Origin: Tannerella sp. | GTDB lineage: Bacteria; Bacteroidota; Bacteroidia; Bacteroidales; Tannerellaceae | DNA length: 23,750 nucleotides | Assembly (NCBI GenBank): GCA_031283785.1 | Contig: JAITBC010000111.1 | Span: forward strand, 1-23,750 | Reading direction: 5' to 3' | Part shown: positions 13,697 through 22,490 of the stretch, piece by piece | Numbering within the stretch: the first letter of the stretch is position 1 | Layout of the letters: each line of letters starts with the position of its first letter | The notes under the pieces: generated by a model | The model's database searches: none | What the model saw: only the letters and a program-made list of their open reading frames with translations | What the model was told of the DNA's origin: nothing | Translations under genes and position numbers: made by a program

Positions 13697-13832
13697 GGCT
13701 ATTCCAGTTCTACGACACATTCAAGCAGCCTGTTCATTTGACGACGTATAGCGGGGCTATTCCAGTTCTGCGACACATCCAAGCAGCCTGTTCATTTGAC
13801 AACGTATAGCGGGGCTATTCCAGTTCTACGAC
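13697..13832. repeat. 58-bp tandem duplication including the 3' end of mutS2
   Basis: GGCTATTCCAGTTC starts at 13697, 13755 and 13813, exactly 58 bp apart. The first two copies are full length with few differences; the third is cut to 20 bp because it enters mutS2. On the minus strand the repeat holds the last codons of mutS2 (V-E-L-E-stop), so each extra copy has a tiny ORF, M-N-R-L-L-x-C-V-x-E-L-E-stop. Confidence 0.92.
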
Positions 13833-16265
13833 TGTTATGCCGGCGCCGCCGAATTGAACGTTCTCGTCGTGGTATTTTTTTATACCCTGAACGGTCGACA
13901 GGTAATTGCGTATGAGCTGCCGCAGGATGCCTGTACCCGTACCGTGCAGTATCCTTACAGGCGAGACATCGGCAAGTATGGCGTCGTCGATGAAGTAGGT
14001 GACGGCTTGTAGCGCTTCGTCGCCACGCATGCCGCGCACGTCGATTTCCTGTTTGAAATTCAGTTTCTTCTCATATATTGAATCAGCCGTTTGTGCGCTG
14101 ATAAAAGTGTTTTTCTTTTCCTCCTTTTTGATCCTGCTGCTGTTTGTTTTCTCTAACCTGTCGGTCTTGACGGTGCTTTTTATCATGCCGAATGTTACGA
14201 TAACATGCCTGTCTTTTATCTCGGCGACGATGCCCGTTGCGTTTTGTCCTTTCACGCGGACGGCGTCGCCGATTCTTATTGCCGGCTGCATATCCACCTC
14301 TTCGCCTTTCGCTTTCCTCCGTATCCTGATCCTGTTTTTTGTCTCCTTACCGTCATCATTTACGTCTGAAATGACGACGGTTTTAAACGACTCCAGCTTC
14401 CGGCGTATGTCTTTTGTACGTTCTTTTTCGGCCTGAGCTTCTTTTATCTCGCGAATTGTTTTTTCGATTTCGGCATTTGCTTCGGAGAGAATCTGCTGTG
14501 CTTCTTTTTTTGCAGCCTGAACGATTTCTTTACGCTGTTTGTTGACTGCTTCCAATTCCTCTTCATAGCGTGAGATCGTAACTTCGAGTTTCTTTTCCTG
14601 TTGATGAATGTTCCGTCGTTTGTTTTCCCAGTAACGTTTGTCGCGCACAATATCCTGGAGATATTTATCCATATCGATATATTCGCTGCCGACTTTTTCG
14701 GAAGCATCGGATATGACATCTTCCGGCAGGCCTGTTTTCCGAGCTATCTCTATTGCGAAAGAACTTCCCGGGCGTCCGATTGAGAGTTTGAACAGCGGTT
14801 GCATCAGATTGCGGTCGTAGAGCATGGCTCCGTTGATTACTCCGTCGTTATTCCCGGCATAATGTTTAAGGTTTTGATAATGTGTGGTCACAATCCCGAA
14901 ACTTCCGTTTTTATTGAAGCGGTCGAGTAACGCTTCGGCCAAAGCGCCTCCGATGAGGGGTTCCGTACCGCTTCCGAACTCATCGATGAGGAGTAACGTT
15001 TTTTCGTTGCAGTTCCTTACGAAGAATTTCATGTTCGTAAGGTGTGAGCTGTAAGTGCTTAAATCGTTTTCGATACTTTGTTCGTCGCCTATATCGATAA
15101 AGATACGGTCGAAGATGCCTGTCCGTGAGTTTTCATGAACGGGAATCAACAGTCCGCATTGCAGCATGTATTGTAATAATCCAACCGTTTTCAGGCATAC
15201 GGATTTCCCTCCCGCATTCGGGCCGGAGATGACAAGCAGCCGTTCGTTGTCGTGCAATTCGATATCTAAGGTGACGATTTTCTTTTCCTGTTTTTTCAGC
15301 GAAAGATACAGTAGCGGGTGTACCGCATCTCTCCATTCGATGGAAGGTTTGTCGTCGACGACCGGTTTTATTCCGTTGATGTCTATGGCGAAGAGCGCTT
15401 TTGCACGGATGAAATCTATTTCCGCAAGAAAAATAAAAGACTGTATTATTTCCTGTACTGAGGGACGTATGATATCGGTGAAAGCCGTCAGTATGCGTAC
15501 GGTTTCGCGTTTTTCTTTGCTCTCGAGTTCGCGTATGCGATTGTTTGCTTCGATGACGGCTTCCGGTTCGATAAAGACGGTTTTCCCCGTTGCCGATTCG
15601 TCGTGTACGATGCCGCGTATTTTTCGTTTAAAAGAAGGTGACACAGGTATCACGAGGCGTCCGTCGCGCATGGCCGGCGTTACGTCTTTATCGATAAAAC
15701 CTTCTGCCTGAGCCGATTTTAATATTGAATGGAGGGTGCGCGATATATTCCCTGTCGTCGTCGTAATATCTTTACGTATTATCAGAAGTTCGGGCGACGC
15801 GTTGTCTTTCATTTTGCCGTATTTGTCGAGTATGCCCTCTATCTTTGAGATAATATGCGGGAACACACGTATGTCGCCTGTCATGTCTGTAAGCGCAGGG
15901 TATTTTATTTCATCATTTTCTGCCGTATGCCTTAAAAAGCGTACGATATCGCAGATCGTCATAAGCGAACGTTTCAGATCGAAGAGTTCTTTTTCATCGA
16001 GGAAGGTGCCTTCCGGTCTGATACGCCTGAGAGAAGGGCGCACATCTATAAAATAATCGGTCGGAAATGGATCGTCGTCCATGATGATTTGTACAAACTC
16101 GCTTGTCTGTTCCAGTTTTTTTTTGAAGGCGTGAATGTCGGAAGAAAATTTTATACTGTCCACACATTCTTTACCTAAAACACTGAGGCATTTATTGTCG
16201 ATCAACTGCCTGATTTTATCGAAACCGATTTTTTGTTCGAAATTATTCGGGTATGTTATATCCAT
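13815..16265 (-). CDS. mutS2: MutS2 family ATPase/endonuclease with C-terminal Smr domain
   Basis: The protein has 816 residues, full length for the family. The MutS ATPase core has Walker A GPNAGGKS (348-355), the DEQSIENDLSTYSSH signature (394-408), Walker B LLLIDEFGSGTEP (424-436) and the TTHY switch (460-463). A long charged coiled coil follows (about 520-640, rich in Lys/Glu with NKQRKEIVQAAKKEAQQIL), as expected for MutS2. The C-terminal Smr domain has EIDVRGMRGDEALQ and LHGTGTGILR, ending GAGITVVELE. MutS2 lacks the mismatch-recognition domain of MutS; reported roles are suppression of recombination and rescue of collided ribosomes. The gene starts 4 bp after the stop of the PDZ-protein gene, so the two are probably co-transcribed. 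Its last bases are part of the 58-bp duplication. Confidence 0.96.
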   Translation of the reverse strand: MDITYPNNFEQKIGFDKIRQLIDNKCLSVLGKECVDSIKFSSDIHAFKKKLEQTSEFVQIIMDDDPFPTDYFIDVRPSLRRIRPEGTFLDEKELFDLKRSLMTICDIVRFLRHTAENDEIKYPALTDMTGDIRVFPHIISKIEGILDKYGKMKDNASPELLIIRKDITTTTGNISRTLHSILKSAQAEGFIDKDVTPAMRDGRLVIPVSPSFKRKIRGIVHDESATGKTVFIEPEAVIEANNRIRELESKEKRETVRILTAFTDIIRPSVQEIIQSFIFLAEIDFIRAKALFAIDINGIKPVVDDKPSIEWRDAVHPLLYLSLKKQEKKIVTLDIELHDNERLLVISGPNAGGKSVCLKTVGLLQYMLQCGLLIPVHENSRTGIFDRIFIDIGDEQSIENDLSTYSSHLTNMKFFVRNCNEKTLLLIDEFGSGTEPLIGGALAEALLDRFNKNGSFGIVTTHYQNLKHYAGNNDGVINGAMLYDRNLMQPLFKLSIGRPGSSFAIEIARKTGLPEDVISDASEKVGSEYIDMDKYLQDIVRDKRYWENKRRNIHQQEKKLEVTISRYEEELEAVNKQRKEIVQAAKKEAQQILSEANAEIEKTIREIKEAQAEKERTKDIRRKLESFKTVVISDVNDDGKETKNRIRIRRKAKGEEVDMQPAIRIGDAVRVKGQNATGIVAEIKDRHVIVTFGMIKSTVKTDRLEKTNSSRIKKEEKKNTFISAQTADSIYEKKLNFKQEIDVRGMRGDEALQAVTYFIDDAILADVSPVRILHGTGTGILRQLIRNYLSTVQGIKKYHDENVQFGGAGITVVELE

Positions 16266-16269
16266 GAAT

Positions 16270-17712
16270 TTATTCTACTGCAATATTGTTTTCCATACGA
16301 ATTTCAGGGCGCAGTATAAATTCCAACTTTTCTTTCCCGCGCCGTAGTTTGAATGAGCACGTATTATTTCCCGACGGATTGATAAAAGGCGCATATTTAA
16401 ACAGGTATGAAAAAACCGTCAGGTTTTTTTTGTCGTTAAATTCCTTTACTGTCTGTGGATATTTAATTTCGTCCCAATACATGCAATCAGGAAATCCGTT
16501 GGCATCGGCAAACCGTGTGTTTTCGTCGCGTAATTTCAGCGTATTGAAAATAAACCGGCGGTAGGCGGCGGTTAATTGCTGCGATGTGCGGTCCATGCGT
16601 TTATCTTCGATCGCATCGATCCTGTCATACGGCAGTATACCGGCATTGGCTGCCGGAGAATAAGGGTCGACGGATGCAATTTCCGATATATTATCTATGT
16701 TATAATTAATGCCGGTGTAGTTATATTTTTTTTTGGATAGCCGGAATTGTACATTCCTGCCGTATTTCATGTAAGGAAATTGCATACACATAAGAGGGAT
16801 ATGGATAAATGCGAAATTTTCGAGTGAATAAGTCTCGTCCAAAAGTTCGTTTGCTTCACATTCCCAAATGATACGCCCGTCTTTCAGTTTCCGGTCTTCA
16901 AGACGGAGTCCGAGTTTCAGTATGTATTCGGCTTCGGTTTCGATGGTATTGGGAGGCAGGAATGGAAATTTTGTCATGCGGTCGCGCGTCATATCATAGC
17001 GGTATTCATAATGGCGGTCGTCGTCTTCCGGTTTGGCGATACGGTCGTTTTTCCTGTTTTTTTTCTGTTTATAGTTAGGATTCTTGTTGAATGAATAATA
17101 TATCTGTATCATCAGGTCGGGATTCACAGGGTCGTATTTCAGATTCCTCTTCATTAGTTCCGTTTTAATGATGTCGTTCATCTTTTCCGCCAATTCGGGA
17201 CGGTTGTTTTCTTCGCCGATAAAATCAAACGACTTGAAAACGGAAAAGTCTATTTCATCTTTTGTTTGAACGGTTATGAACGGACATGTGAAAAGCCGCT
17301 CGTGCGTGTGTTCGACGGCATACATGGCAAAAGCCGTAGCCAGTTGGTCTTCAGATATGGAATGAGTGTCTTTACATTCTTTTTTTATTTTGATTTTGTG
17401 CCCGTCGCCGGCGAAATTCCTGATTGTCAGTTCTACGGTATCTTTCCCTTCGGGATTCAGGAAAAGATAGATGTCATCCAATACATTTTCGGTAACAGGC
17501 ACGCCTTCGACAGCTTCGATGATATCGTAAGGTTGTATTCCGGAGCGTTCTGCCGGCGAATTCGGATATACGCTTGTTATCACAGGCTTGTTTTTCCCCC
17601 AGTGTGGATCGTTACTTATCTCATAACTAAAACCGTAACGACATGATATCTCCTGCGCATTTGCTGCAAATACCGGAATGATAACCGCGATAATAAAAAA
17701 TATACGTTTCAT
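16270..17712 (-). CDS. exported protein with two PDZ-like domains around a DUF4136-like domain
   Basis: The protein has 480 residues from the ATG at 17712, starting MKRIFFIIAVIIPVFAANAQ, a clear signal peptide. The open frame runs on to 18198, but that extension lies over the divergent promoter and antisense to grpE and is not protein-like. Residues about 27-110 form a PDZ-like domain (ITSVYPNSPAERSGIQPYDII). Residues about 140-315 resemble DUF4136 (FTCPFITVQTKDEIDFSVFKSFDF, DLMIQIYYSF). Residues about 335 to the C-terminus hold a second PDZ-like domain (IASVDPYSPAANAGILPYDRI). The likely location is the periplasm or outer membrane. No protease motif is seen, so a scaffolding or substrate-binding role is possible but unproven. 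It sits directly upstream of mutS2. Confidence 0.8.
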   Translation of the reverse strand: MKRIFFIIAVIIPVFAANAQEISCRYGFSYEISNDPHWGKNKPVITSVYPNSPAERSGIQPYDIIEAVEGVPVTENVLDDIYLFLNPEGKDTVELTIRNFAGDGHKIKIKKECKDTHSISEDQLATAFAMYAVEHTHERLFTCPFITVQTKDEIDFSVFKSFDFIGEENNRPELAEKMNDIIKTELMKRNLKYDPVNPDLMIQIYYSFNKNPNYKQKKNRKNDRIAKPEDDDRHYEYRYDMTRDRMTKFPFLPPNTIETEAEYILKLGLRLEDRKLKDGRIIWECEANELLDETYSLENFAFIHIPLMCMQFPYMKYGRNVQFRLSKKKYNYTGINYNIDNISEIASVDPYSPAANAGILPYDRIDAIEDKRMDRTSQQLTAAYRRFIFNTLKLRDENTRFADANGFPDCMYWDEIKYPQTVKEFNDKKNLTVFSYLFKYAPFINPSGNNTCSFKLRRGKEKLEFILRPEIRMENNIAVE

Positions 17713-17742
17713 AAAAACAGGTGTAAAATTGATTTTATAAGG

Positions 17743-17773
17743 CAAAGTTAGATATATTTTTATAATTGGCAAT
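17743..17773 (-). promoter_or_regulatory. promoter for the PDZ protein-mutS2 unit
   Basis: On the minus strand: ATTG (17773-17770; consensus -33 TTTG), a 19-nt spacer, then TAACTTTG (17750-17743; full match to TAnnTTTG). It gives a leader of about 25 nt before the ATG at 17712. Confidence 0.6.
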
Positions 17774-17789
17774 ATTTTTGCCGTTGGCA
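17768..17789. promoter_or_regulatory. overlapping palindromes in the divergent promoter region (possible operator)
   Basis: GGCAA-TATTT-TTGCC (17768-17782) overlaps TGCC-GTT-GGCA (17779-17789), giving three GGCA-type half-sites. The first covers the -33 of the minus-strand promoter and all lie 50-75 bp upstream of grpE. No clear TAnnTTTG box for grpE was found and the CIRCE element of HrcA is not present. Confidence 0.3.
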
Positions 17790-17840
17790 GAAAGGAAAGG
17801 TTGAAAAAATAAGTATAAATATATGAATTAACAAGCAGAA

Positions 17841-18599
17841 ATGATGAATCGGGAGACAGAGAAAACGTATTCGGATATAAATCCGGAATTTGAAAACATG
17901 CAAAAAGACAGGACAGATTTGCAGGTAAATACTGAAAAGACGTCAGGAAATTTTGGGCCGTCTGACAATATGTCTGATGGAGTAAAGTCTGTGGAACAGA
18001 CGGATACAAAGGAAGGCGAAAAAGAAGGAACGGGGATGACTGCCGCTTCCGATGCTTCCGGTGCGAAAACGGAAGCATCGGCCGGCGACCGGGCGGAAGC
18101 TGATCCGGCGGATGATCGCAGTTCAATCGGCGGGGATGATGAAAATAAATCGAAAGAGCCGTCGTTGGAGGAGAAATATATCCGGCTGAACGATGCACAT
18201 CTGCGTTTGATGGCGGAATTTGATAATTTCCGGAAACGCACTTTACGCGAAAAAGCCGATTTGATAAAAAGCGGCGGCGCTACGGTTCTAACAAACCTTC
18301 TTCCTGTAATTGATGATTTTGAACGTGCGTTAAGTACTTTAAATGCTGCCGGAAATATTACGTCTGTCGGTGAAGGTATAAAACTGATATATGACAAATT
18401 CATGGGTTATCTGTCGCAACAGGGAGTTAAATCGATTGAGGCCATAGGGAAGCCTTTTGATACGGAACTGTTCGAAGCTATAGCAGCCATTCCCGCGCCG
18501 GAAGAATGCATGAAGGGGAAAGTAATTGATTGTGTGCAGACCGGTTATACGCTGTATGATAAAGTATTGCGACATGCTAAAGTTGTTGTGGGAGAATGA
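17841..18599 (+). CDS. grpE: GrpE nucleotide exchange factor
   Basis: The protein has 252 residues. GrpE releases ADP from DnaK and works with DnaJ, whose gene follows 24 bp downstream. The conserved domain is the C-terminal part, from about residue 110: EEKYIRLNDAHLRLMAEFDN, FRKRTLREKADLIKSGGATV, then the FDTELFEAIAAIPAPEE and VIDCVQTGYTLYDKVLRHAKV motifs of the beta-domain. The first 110 residues are a low-complexity acidic extension with many Glu, Asp, Ala and Ser (for example TEASAGDRAEADPADD). This makes the protein longer than the usual roughly 200 residues. Such tails are disordered and variable in Bacteroidetes. A second ATG directly follows the first (17844). Confidence 0.95.
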   Translation: MMNRETEKTYSDINPEFENMQKDRTDLQVNTEKTSGNFGPSDNMSDGVKSVEQTDTKEGEKEGTGMTAASDASGAKTEASAGDRAEADPADDRSSIGGDDENKSKEPSLEEKYIRLNDAHLRLMAEFDNFRKRTLREKADLIKSGGATVLTNLLPVIDDFERALSTLNAAGNITSVGEGIKLIYDKFMGYLSQQGVKSIEAIGKPFDTELFEAIAAIPAPEECMKGKVIDCVQTGYTLYDKVLRHAKVVVGE

Positions 18600-18623
18600 A
18601 ATTGCCGTCTGCTGGAATAAATA

Positions 18624-19808
18624 ATGGGAAAAATGGCGAAAAAAGATTATTATGAAGTTTTAGGCGTTAGTAAAAACGCAAGCGCAGACGAGATGAAAGC
18701 CGCTTACCGGAAGAAAGCGATTCAGTATCATCCCGATAAAAATCCGGGAGATAAAGATGCGGAAGAGAAATTCAAGGAAGCGGCGGAAGCTTACGATGTG
18801 TTAAGTAATCCCGAGAAACGTCAGCGTTACGACCAGTTTGGTCATGCGGGCGTTGGAAGTTCGGCTGCCGGAGGCGGGTTTAGCGGCGAAGGAATGTCTA
18901 TGGACGATATATTTAAACAGTTCGGAGATTTGTTCGGCGGACATTTCGGCGGATTCGGCAGTTTCGGCGGATTCGGCAGTTTCGGCAGTCGTTCGCGTAG
19001 CGGCGGAGGACGTGCCGTTCAAAAAGGCTCGGACCTGCGCGTTAAAGTGAAGCTTAACCTGAAGGAAATAGCGCGTGGCGTTGAGAAAAAGATAAAAGTG
19101 AATAAATATGTCGCATGTACGGCCTGTCACGGTAGCGGTGCGAAAGATGACAAAAGTATTACTGCTTGCCGGACGTGTCATGGAAGCGGATACGTCACCC
19201 GTGTTGCGAATACGATATTGGGGCAGATACAGACGCAGTCCGTCTGTCCTGACTGCGGCGGCGGCGGGCAGACGATCCTCAACAAATGTCATGTGTGTAA
19301 CGGCGAAGGGGTCGTCCGCAATGATGAAGTGATAAGTATCAATATACCGGCCGGGGTGATGGAAGGTATGCAGCTTTCCTTGCGCAGCAAAGGAAATGCT
19401 GCACGTCGCGGCGGCATAAACGGCGATCTGCTTGTCGTAATCGAAGAAGAACAGGATAAAGATCTTGTACGTGATGAAAACGACCTGATATATAACCTCC
19501 TGCTCAGCATTCCGCAGGCCGTACTCGGCGATACGGTTGAAGTGCCGACGGTGGAAGGACATGCAAAAGTGAAGATCGAAGCCGGAACGCAGCCCGGTAA
19601 AGTGTTACGCTTGCGAGGCAAAGGATTGCCGTCGGTAAATGGATACGGTACCGGCGACTTGCTTGTGAATATCAGCGTTTATATACCCGAAGTATTATCC
19701 TCCGACGAGAAAGCGGGAATACGCCAAATGCAATCTTCTCCGAACTTTCAACCTGACCAATCCATTAAAGAAAAGATATTTAATAAATTCAGAAATTTTG
19801 TAAGCTGA
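18624..19808 (+). CDS. dnaJ: DnaJ (Hsp40) co-chaperone
   Basis: The protein has 394 residues with the full type I DnaJ layout. The J domain has [15 protein letters not shown] and the HPD triad at 36-38, which stimulates DnaK ATPase. A Gly/Phe-rich region (about 75-130) follows; part of it is an 18-bp DNA repeat, two exact copies at 18945-18962 and 18963-18980, coding for FGGFGS. Four zinc motifs CxxCxGxG are CTACHGSG (165-172), CRTCHGSG (182-189), CPDCGGGG (208-215) and CHVCNGEG (222-229). The C-terminal substrate-binding domain has [20 protein letters not shown] and [19 protein letters not shown]. An alternative start at the second Met (18633) would remove three residues. It is in an operon with grpE. 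Confidence 0.97.
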   Translation: MGKMAKKDYYEVLGVSKNASADEMKAAYRKKAIQYHPDKNPGDKDAEEKFKEAAEAYDVLSNPEKRQRYDQFGHAGVGSSAAGGGFSGEGMSMDDIFKQFGDLFGGHFGGFGSFGGFGSFGSRSRSGGGRAVQKGSDLRVKVKLNLKEIARGVEKKIKVNKYVACTACHGSGAKDDKSITACRTCHGSGYVTRVANTILGQIQTQSVCPDCGGGGQTILNKCHVCNGEGVVRNDEVISINIPAGVMEGMQLSLRSKGNAARRGGINGDLLVVIEEEQDKDLVRDENDLIYNLLLSIPQAVLGDTVEVPTVEGHAKVKIEAGTQPGKVLRLRGKGLPSVNGYGTGDLLVNISVYIPEVLSSDEKAGIRQMQSSPNFQPDQSIKEKIFNKFRNFVS

Positions 19809-19850
19809 CAAAAATGTTTTTTATTATGAGCCTTTTTGAAAATAATTCGT

Positions 19851-19858
19851 TACTTTTG
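19851..19858 (+). promoter_or_regulatory. -7 box of the purH promoter
   Basis: TACTTTTG fits TAnnTTTG and lies 26 bp before the purH ATG, in the 75-bp gap after dnaJ. A consensus -33 at 19-21 nt upstream is not evident; TTTTTG at 19833-19838 is too close. No clear hairpin terminator for dnaJ was seen in the gap. Confidence 0.4.
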
Positions 19859-19883
19859 TACGATTTATTAAAAAGAAGGCAAA

Positions 19884-21413
19884 ATGGGAACTTATAAAAC
19901 AATACGACGGGCATTAATATCCGTCTATTATAAAGACGGTTTGGACGATATAATTAAAGAACTTTACCGGAATGACGTCCGCATCGTATCGACTGGAGGT
20001 ACGCAGCAATATATAGAATCAACAGGTATTCCTTGCGAATCCGTTGAATCACTGACGGGTTATCCGTCAATTTTGGGCGGAAGGGTCAAGACGCTCCATC
20101 CGAAAATATTCGGCGGTATACTTGCCCGGCGTGATAATGAAAACGACAGGGAACAGGCCGAACTGTACGGGATACCGGAAATAGACCTGGTGATTGTAGA
20201 TTTATATCCGTTCGAGGATACCGCAGCTTCCGGTGCAGGAGAACCGGATATCATTGAGAAGATAGACATCGGCGGTATTTCGTTGATACGTGCAGCCGCC
20301 AAAAATTATGAAGACGTTTTGATTGTCGCATCGAAAAACCAATATTGCCCCTTGCTGTCTCTGCTGGCAGAAAATGGCGCGCAGACAACGATAGAAGACC
20401 GCCGCTGGTTTGCCGGACAGGCATTTGCCGTTTCGTCCGCTTACGACAGCGCGATTTTTAATTATTTCGATAGAGGCGACGGTGGGTCGGCATTCCGTAT
20501 GGCTGCCGACCGGGCGCATGTGATGCGTTATGGGGAAAATCCTCACCAGAAAGGCGTGTTTTACGGCGATATTGACGCCTTGTTTGACAAACTCCACGGC
20601 AAGGATATCTCGTATAATAATCTGCTTGATATAGATTCGGCAGTAACGCTTATCGACGAACTCGACGAACTGACGTTCGCTATTCTGAAACATAACAATG
20701 CCTGTGGTATCGCTTCGCGTCCGACGATGATCGAGGCGTGGAAAGATGCTTTGGCCGGAGATCCCGTTTCTGCCTTCGGCGGTATATTAGTGACAAACGA
20801 CACGATAGATAAAGAGACTGCCGAGGAAATAAACAAGATATTTTTCGAGGTGGTAATCGCTCCCTGTTACACGGATGATGCGTTGGATGTACTTATGCGG
20901 AAAAAGAACCGTATCATATTGAAACGCAAGACTTCGGGAGATGTTTCCGTAAAACAGTTCCGTTCTTTGCTCAATGGTGTGCTGGTGCAGGAGCGTGACT
21001 TGAGTATACAGACGCCTGCCGACCTTGAACCGATGACAAAGAAAACGCCCTCAGATGCGGAGATTGCAGATTTATTGTATGCAAACAAACTGGTTAAACA
21101 TAGTAAGTCGAATGCAATAACGCTTGTCAAAAACAAACAATTGTGTGCAAGTGGAGTAGGACAGACTTCGCGAGTTGACGCACTTAAACAAGCCATCGAA
21201 AAAGCTCGTTCGTTCGGCTTTGGACTGAATGGCGCGGTGATGGCCTCAGATGCATTTTTCCCTTTTCCCGATTGTGTGGCGATTGCAAGGGAAGCAGGTA
21301 TTACCGCCGTTATACAGCCCGGCGGTTCCATCAATGATAAAGCTTCGGTAGCATATTGTGACGAACATGGTATGAGTATGGTAAAAACAGGGATCCGTCA
21401 TTTTAAACATTGA
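19884..21413 (+). CDS. purH: bifunctional AICAR formyltransferase / IMP cyclohydrolase
   Basis: The protein has 509 residues, a normal length. It catalyses the last two steps of de novo IMP synthesis: transfer of a formyl group from 10-formyl-tetrahydrofolate to AICAR, then ring closure. The N-terminal MGS-like cyclohydrolase domain shows ALISVYYKDGLDDI, STGGTQQYIESTGI and GGRVKTLHPKIFGGIL (65-80). The C-terminal transformylase domain shows RYGENPHQ (215-222), the KHNNACG motif (269-275) with catalytic Lys-His, and DPVSAFGGI; it ends with DAFFPFPDCVAIAREAGITA, QPGGSINDKA and HGMSMVKTGIRHFKH. It precedes mreB by 46 bp, an order found in other Bacteroidales, so it may share transcription with the mre genes. 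Confidence 0.97.
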   Translation: MGTYKTIRRALISVYYKDGLDDIIKELYRNDVRIVSTGGTQQYIESTGIPCESVESLTGYPSILGGRVKTLHPKIFGGILARRDNENDREQAELYGIPEIDLVIVDLYPFEDTAASGAGEPDIIEKIDIGGISLIRAAAKNYEDVLIVASKNQYCPLLSLLAENGAQTTIEDRRWFAGQAFAVSSAYDSAIFNYFDRGDGGSAFRMAADRAHVMRYGENPHQKGVFYGDIDALFDKLHGKDISYNNLLDIDSAVTLIDELDELTFAILKHNNACGIASRPTMIEAWKDALAGDPVSAFGGILVTNDTIDKETAEEINKIFFEVVIAPCYTDDALDVLMRKKNRIILKRKTSGDVSVKQFRSLLNGVLVQERDLSIQTPADLEPMTKKTPSDAEIADLLYANKLVKHSKSNAITLVKNKQLCASGVGQTSRVDALKQAIEKARSFGFGLNGAVMASDAFFPFPDCVAIAREAGITAVIQPGGSINDKASVAYCDEHGMSMVKTGIRHFKH

Positions 21414-21459
21414 TATATTTCAGGCATTAATAGATTTTTTAATAAAGATAGATAAGCAT

Positions 21460-22482
21460 ATGGGATTATTCTCTTTTACTAAAGATATTGCAATTGACTT
21501 GGGTACGGCCAATACGATCATTATATGTGATGATAAGATTGTGGTTGATGCGCCTTCGGTTGTTGCGCTCGACAGACGGACAGACAAGGTGCTTGCCGTT
21601 GGAGAACAGGCTCGTCTGATGTATGAAAAGACTCACGATGAGATACGTACCATACGTCCTCTGGGGGATGGCGTTATTGCAGACTTTTATGCTGCGGAAC
21701 AGATGATACGCGGCATGATAAAAATGATAAACTTTAGAAACCGTTGGTTTTCCCCTCCGTTGCGCATCGTCATTTGCGTTCCGTCGGGCGCTACTGAGGT
21801 AGAACGCCGTGCGGTGAGGGATTCGTCGGAACGGGCGGGTGGACGTGAAGTCTATTTGATTGACGAACCGATGGCGGCGGCGGTAGGAATTGGTCTTGAT
21901 GTGGAGGCGCCGGAAGGACATATGGTTGTGGATATCGGCGGAGGTACGACGGAAGTTGCCGTCATTTCTCTGGGCGGTATTGTGACCAAGACGTCTATCC
22001 GCACGGCAGGAGATGTTTTTACCGAGGATATCATGGAATATATGCGCCGGCAGCATAATGTCAAAGTTGGAGAACGTACGGCGGAGATGATAAAAATAAA
22101 TGTAGGTTCCGTACTTACATCGCTGGATAATCCGCCGGCCGATTTTGTCGTTCACGGCCCCAACCAAATGACGTCGCTCCCGATGGAGGTGCCGATTTCA
22201 TATCAGGAAATGGCTCATTGTCTTGATAAATCAATCATTAAGGTGGAGGTCACAATTATGAATACGCTGGAAAATACCCCGCCGGAATTATATTCGGATA
22301 TTGTGCGTAACGGAATTTTTCTAACGGGCGGAGGGGCGCTCATGCGCGGTCTGGAAAAACGCTTGACGGACAAGATAAACATTAAGTTTCATGTTGCCGA
22401 AGACCCTCTTCGTGCCGTTGCACGGGGAACAGGCGTTGCCCTGAAGAATCTGAATAAATTCAATTTCCTGTATAGGAGTTAA
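21460..22482 (+). CDS. mreB: rod-shape-determining actin homologue MreB
   Basis: The protein has 340 residues. MreB forms membrane-bound filaments that guide lateral cell-wall synthesis. Actin-fold motifs are in place: phosphate-1 loop DIAIDLGTANTII (9-21), the connecting region VICVPSGATEVERRAVRDSSERAGG, YLIDEPMAAAVGIGLDV (132-148), phosphate-2 VVDIGGGTTEVAVISLGGIV (156-175), and the adenosine site FLTGGGALMRGLEKRL near the C-terminus. The N-terminal MGLFSFTKD is a short membrane-binding segment typical of MreB. mreC follows after 8 bp and then mreD, so this is the usual mreBCD operon. Confidence 0.97.
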   Translation: MGLFSFTKDIAIDLGTANTIIICDDKIVVDAPSVVALDRRTDKVLAVGEQARLMYEKTHDEIRTIRPLGDGVIADFYAAEQMIRGMIKMINFRNRWFSPPLRIVICVPSGATEVERRAVRDSSERAGGREVYLIDEPMAAAVGIGLDVEAPEGHMVVDIGGGTTEVAVISLGGIVTKTSIRTAGDVFTEDIMEYMRRQHNVKVGERTAEMIKINVGSVLTSLDNPPADFVVHGPNQMTSLPMEVPISYQEMAHCLDKSIIKVEVTIMNTLENTPPELYSDIVRNGIFLTGGGALMRGLEKRLTDKINIKFHVAEDPLRAVARGTGVALKNLNKFNFLYRS

Positions 22483-22490
22483 TTCCGGTT

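Noticed and set aside
13567..13809. 80-codon plus-strand frame between phoH-like and mutS2 genes
   Set aside because: It is a translation of the G-rich 7-bp repeat and the 58-bp duplication; no family features.
17713..18198. N-terminal extension of 162 codons on the PDZ-protein gene
   Set aside because: It lies antisense to grpE and over the divergent promoters, has no protein-like features, and the internal Met at 17712 begins a clear signal peptide with a good promoter 30 bp upstream.
17828..18403. 191-codon minus-strand frame over grpE
   Set aside because: It is the shadow of the acidic, low-complexity GrpE N-terminus; its Ser/Phe-rich product has no recognisable features.
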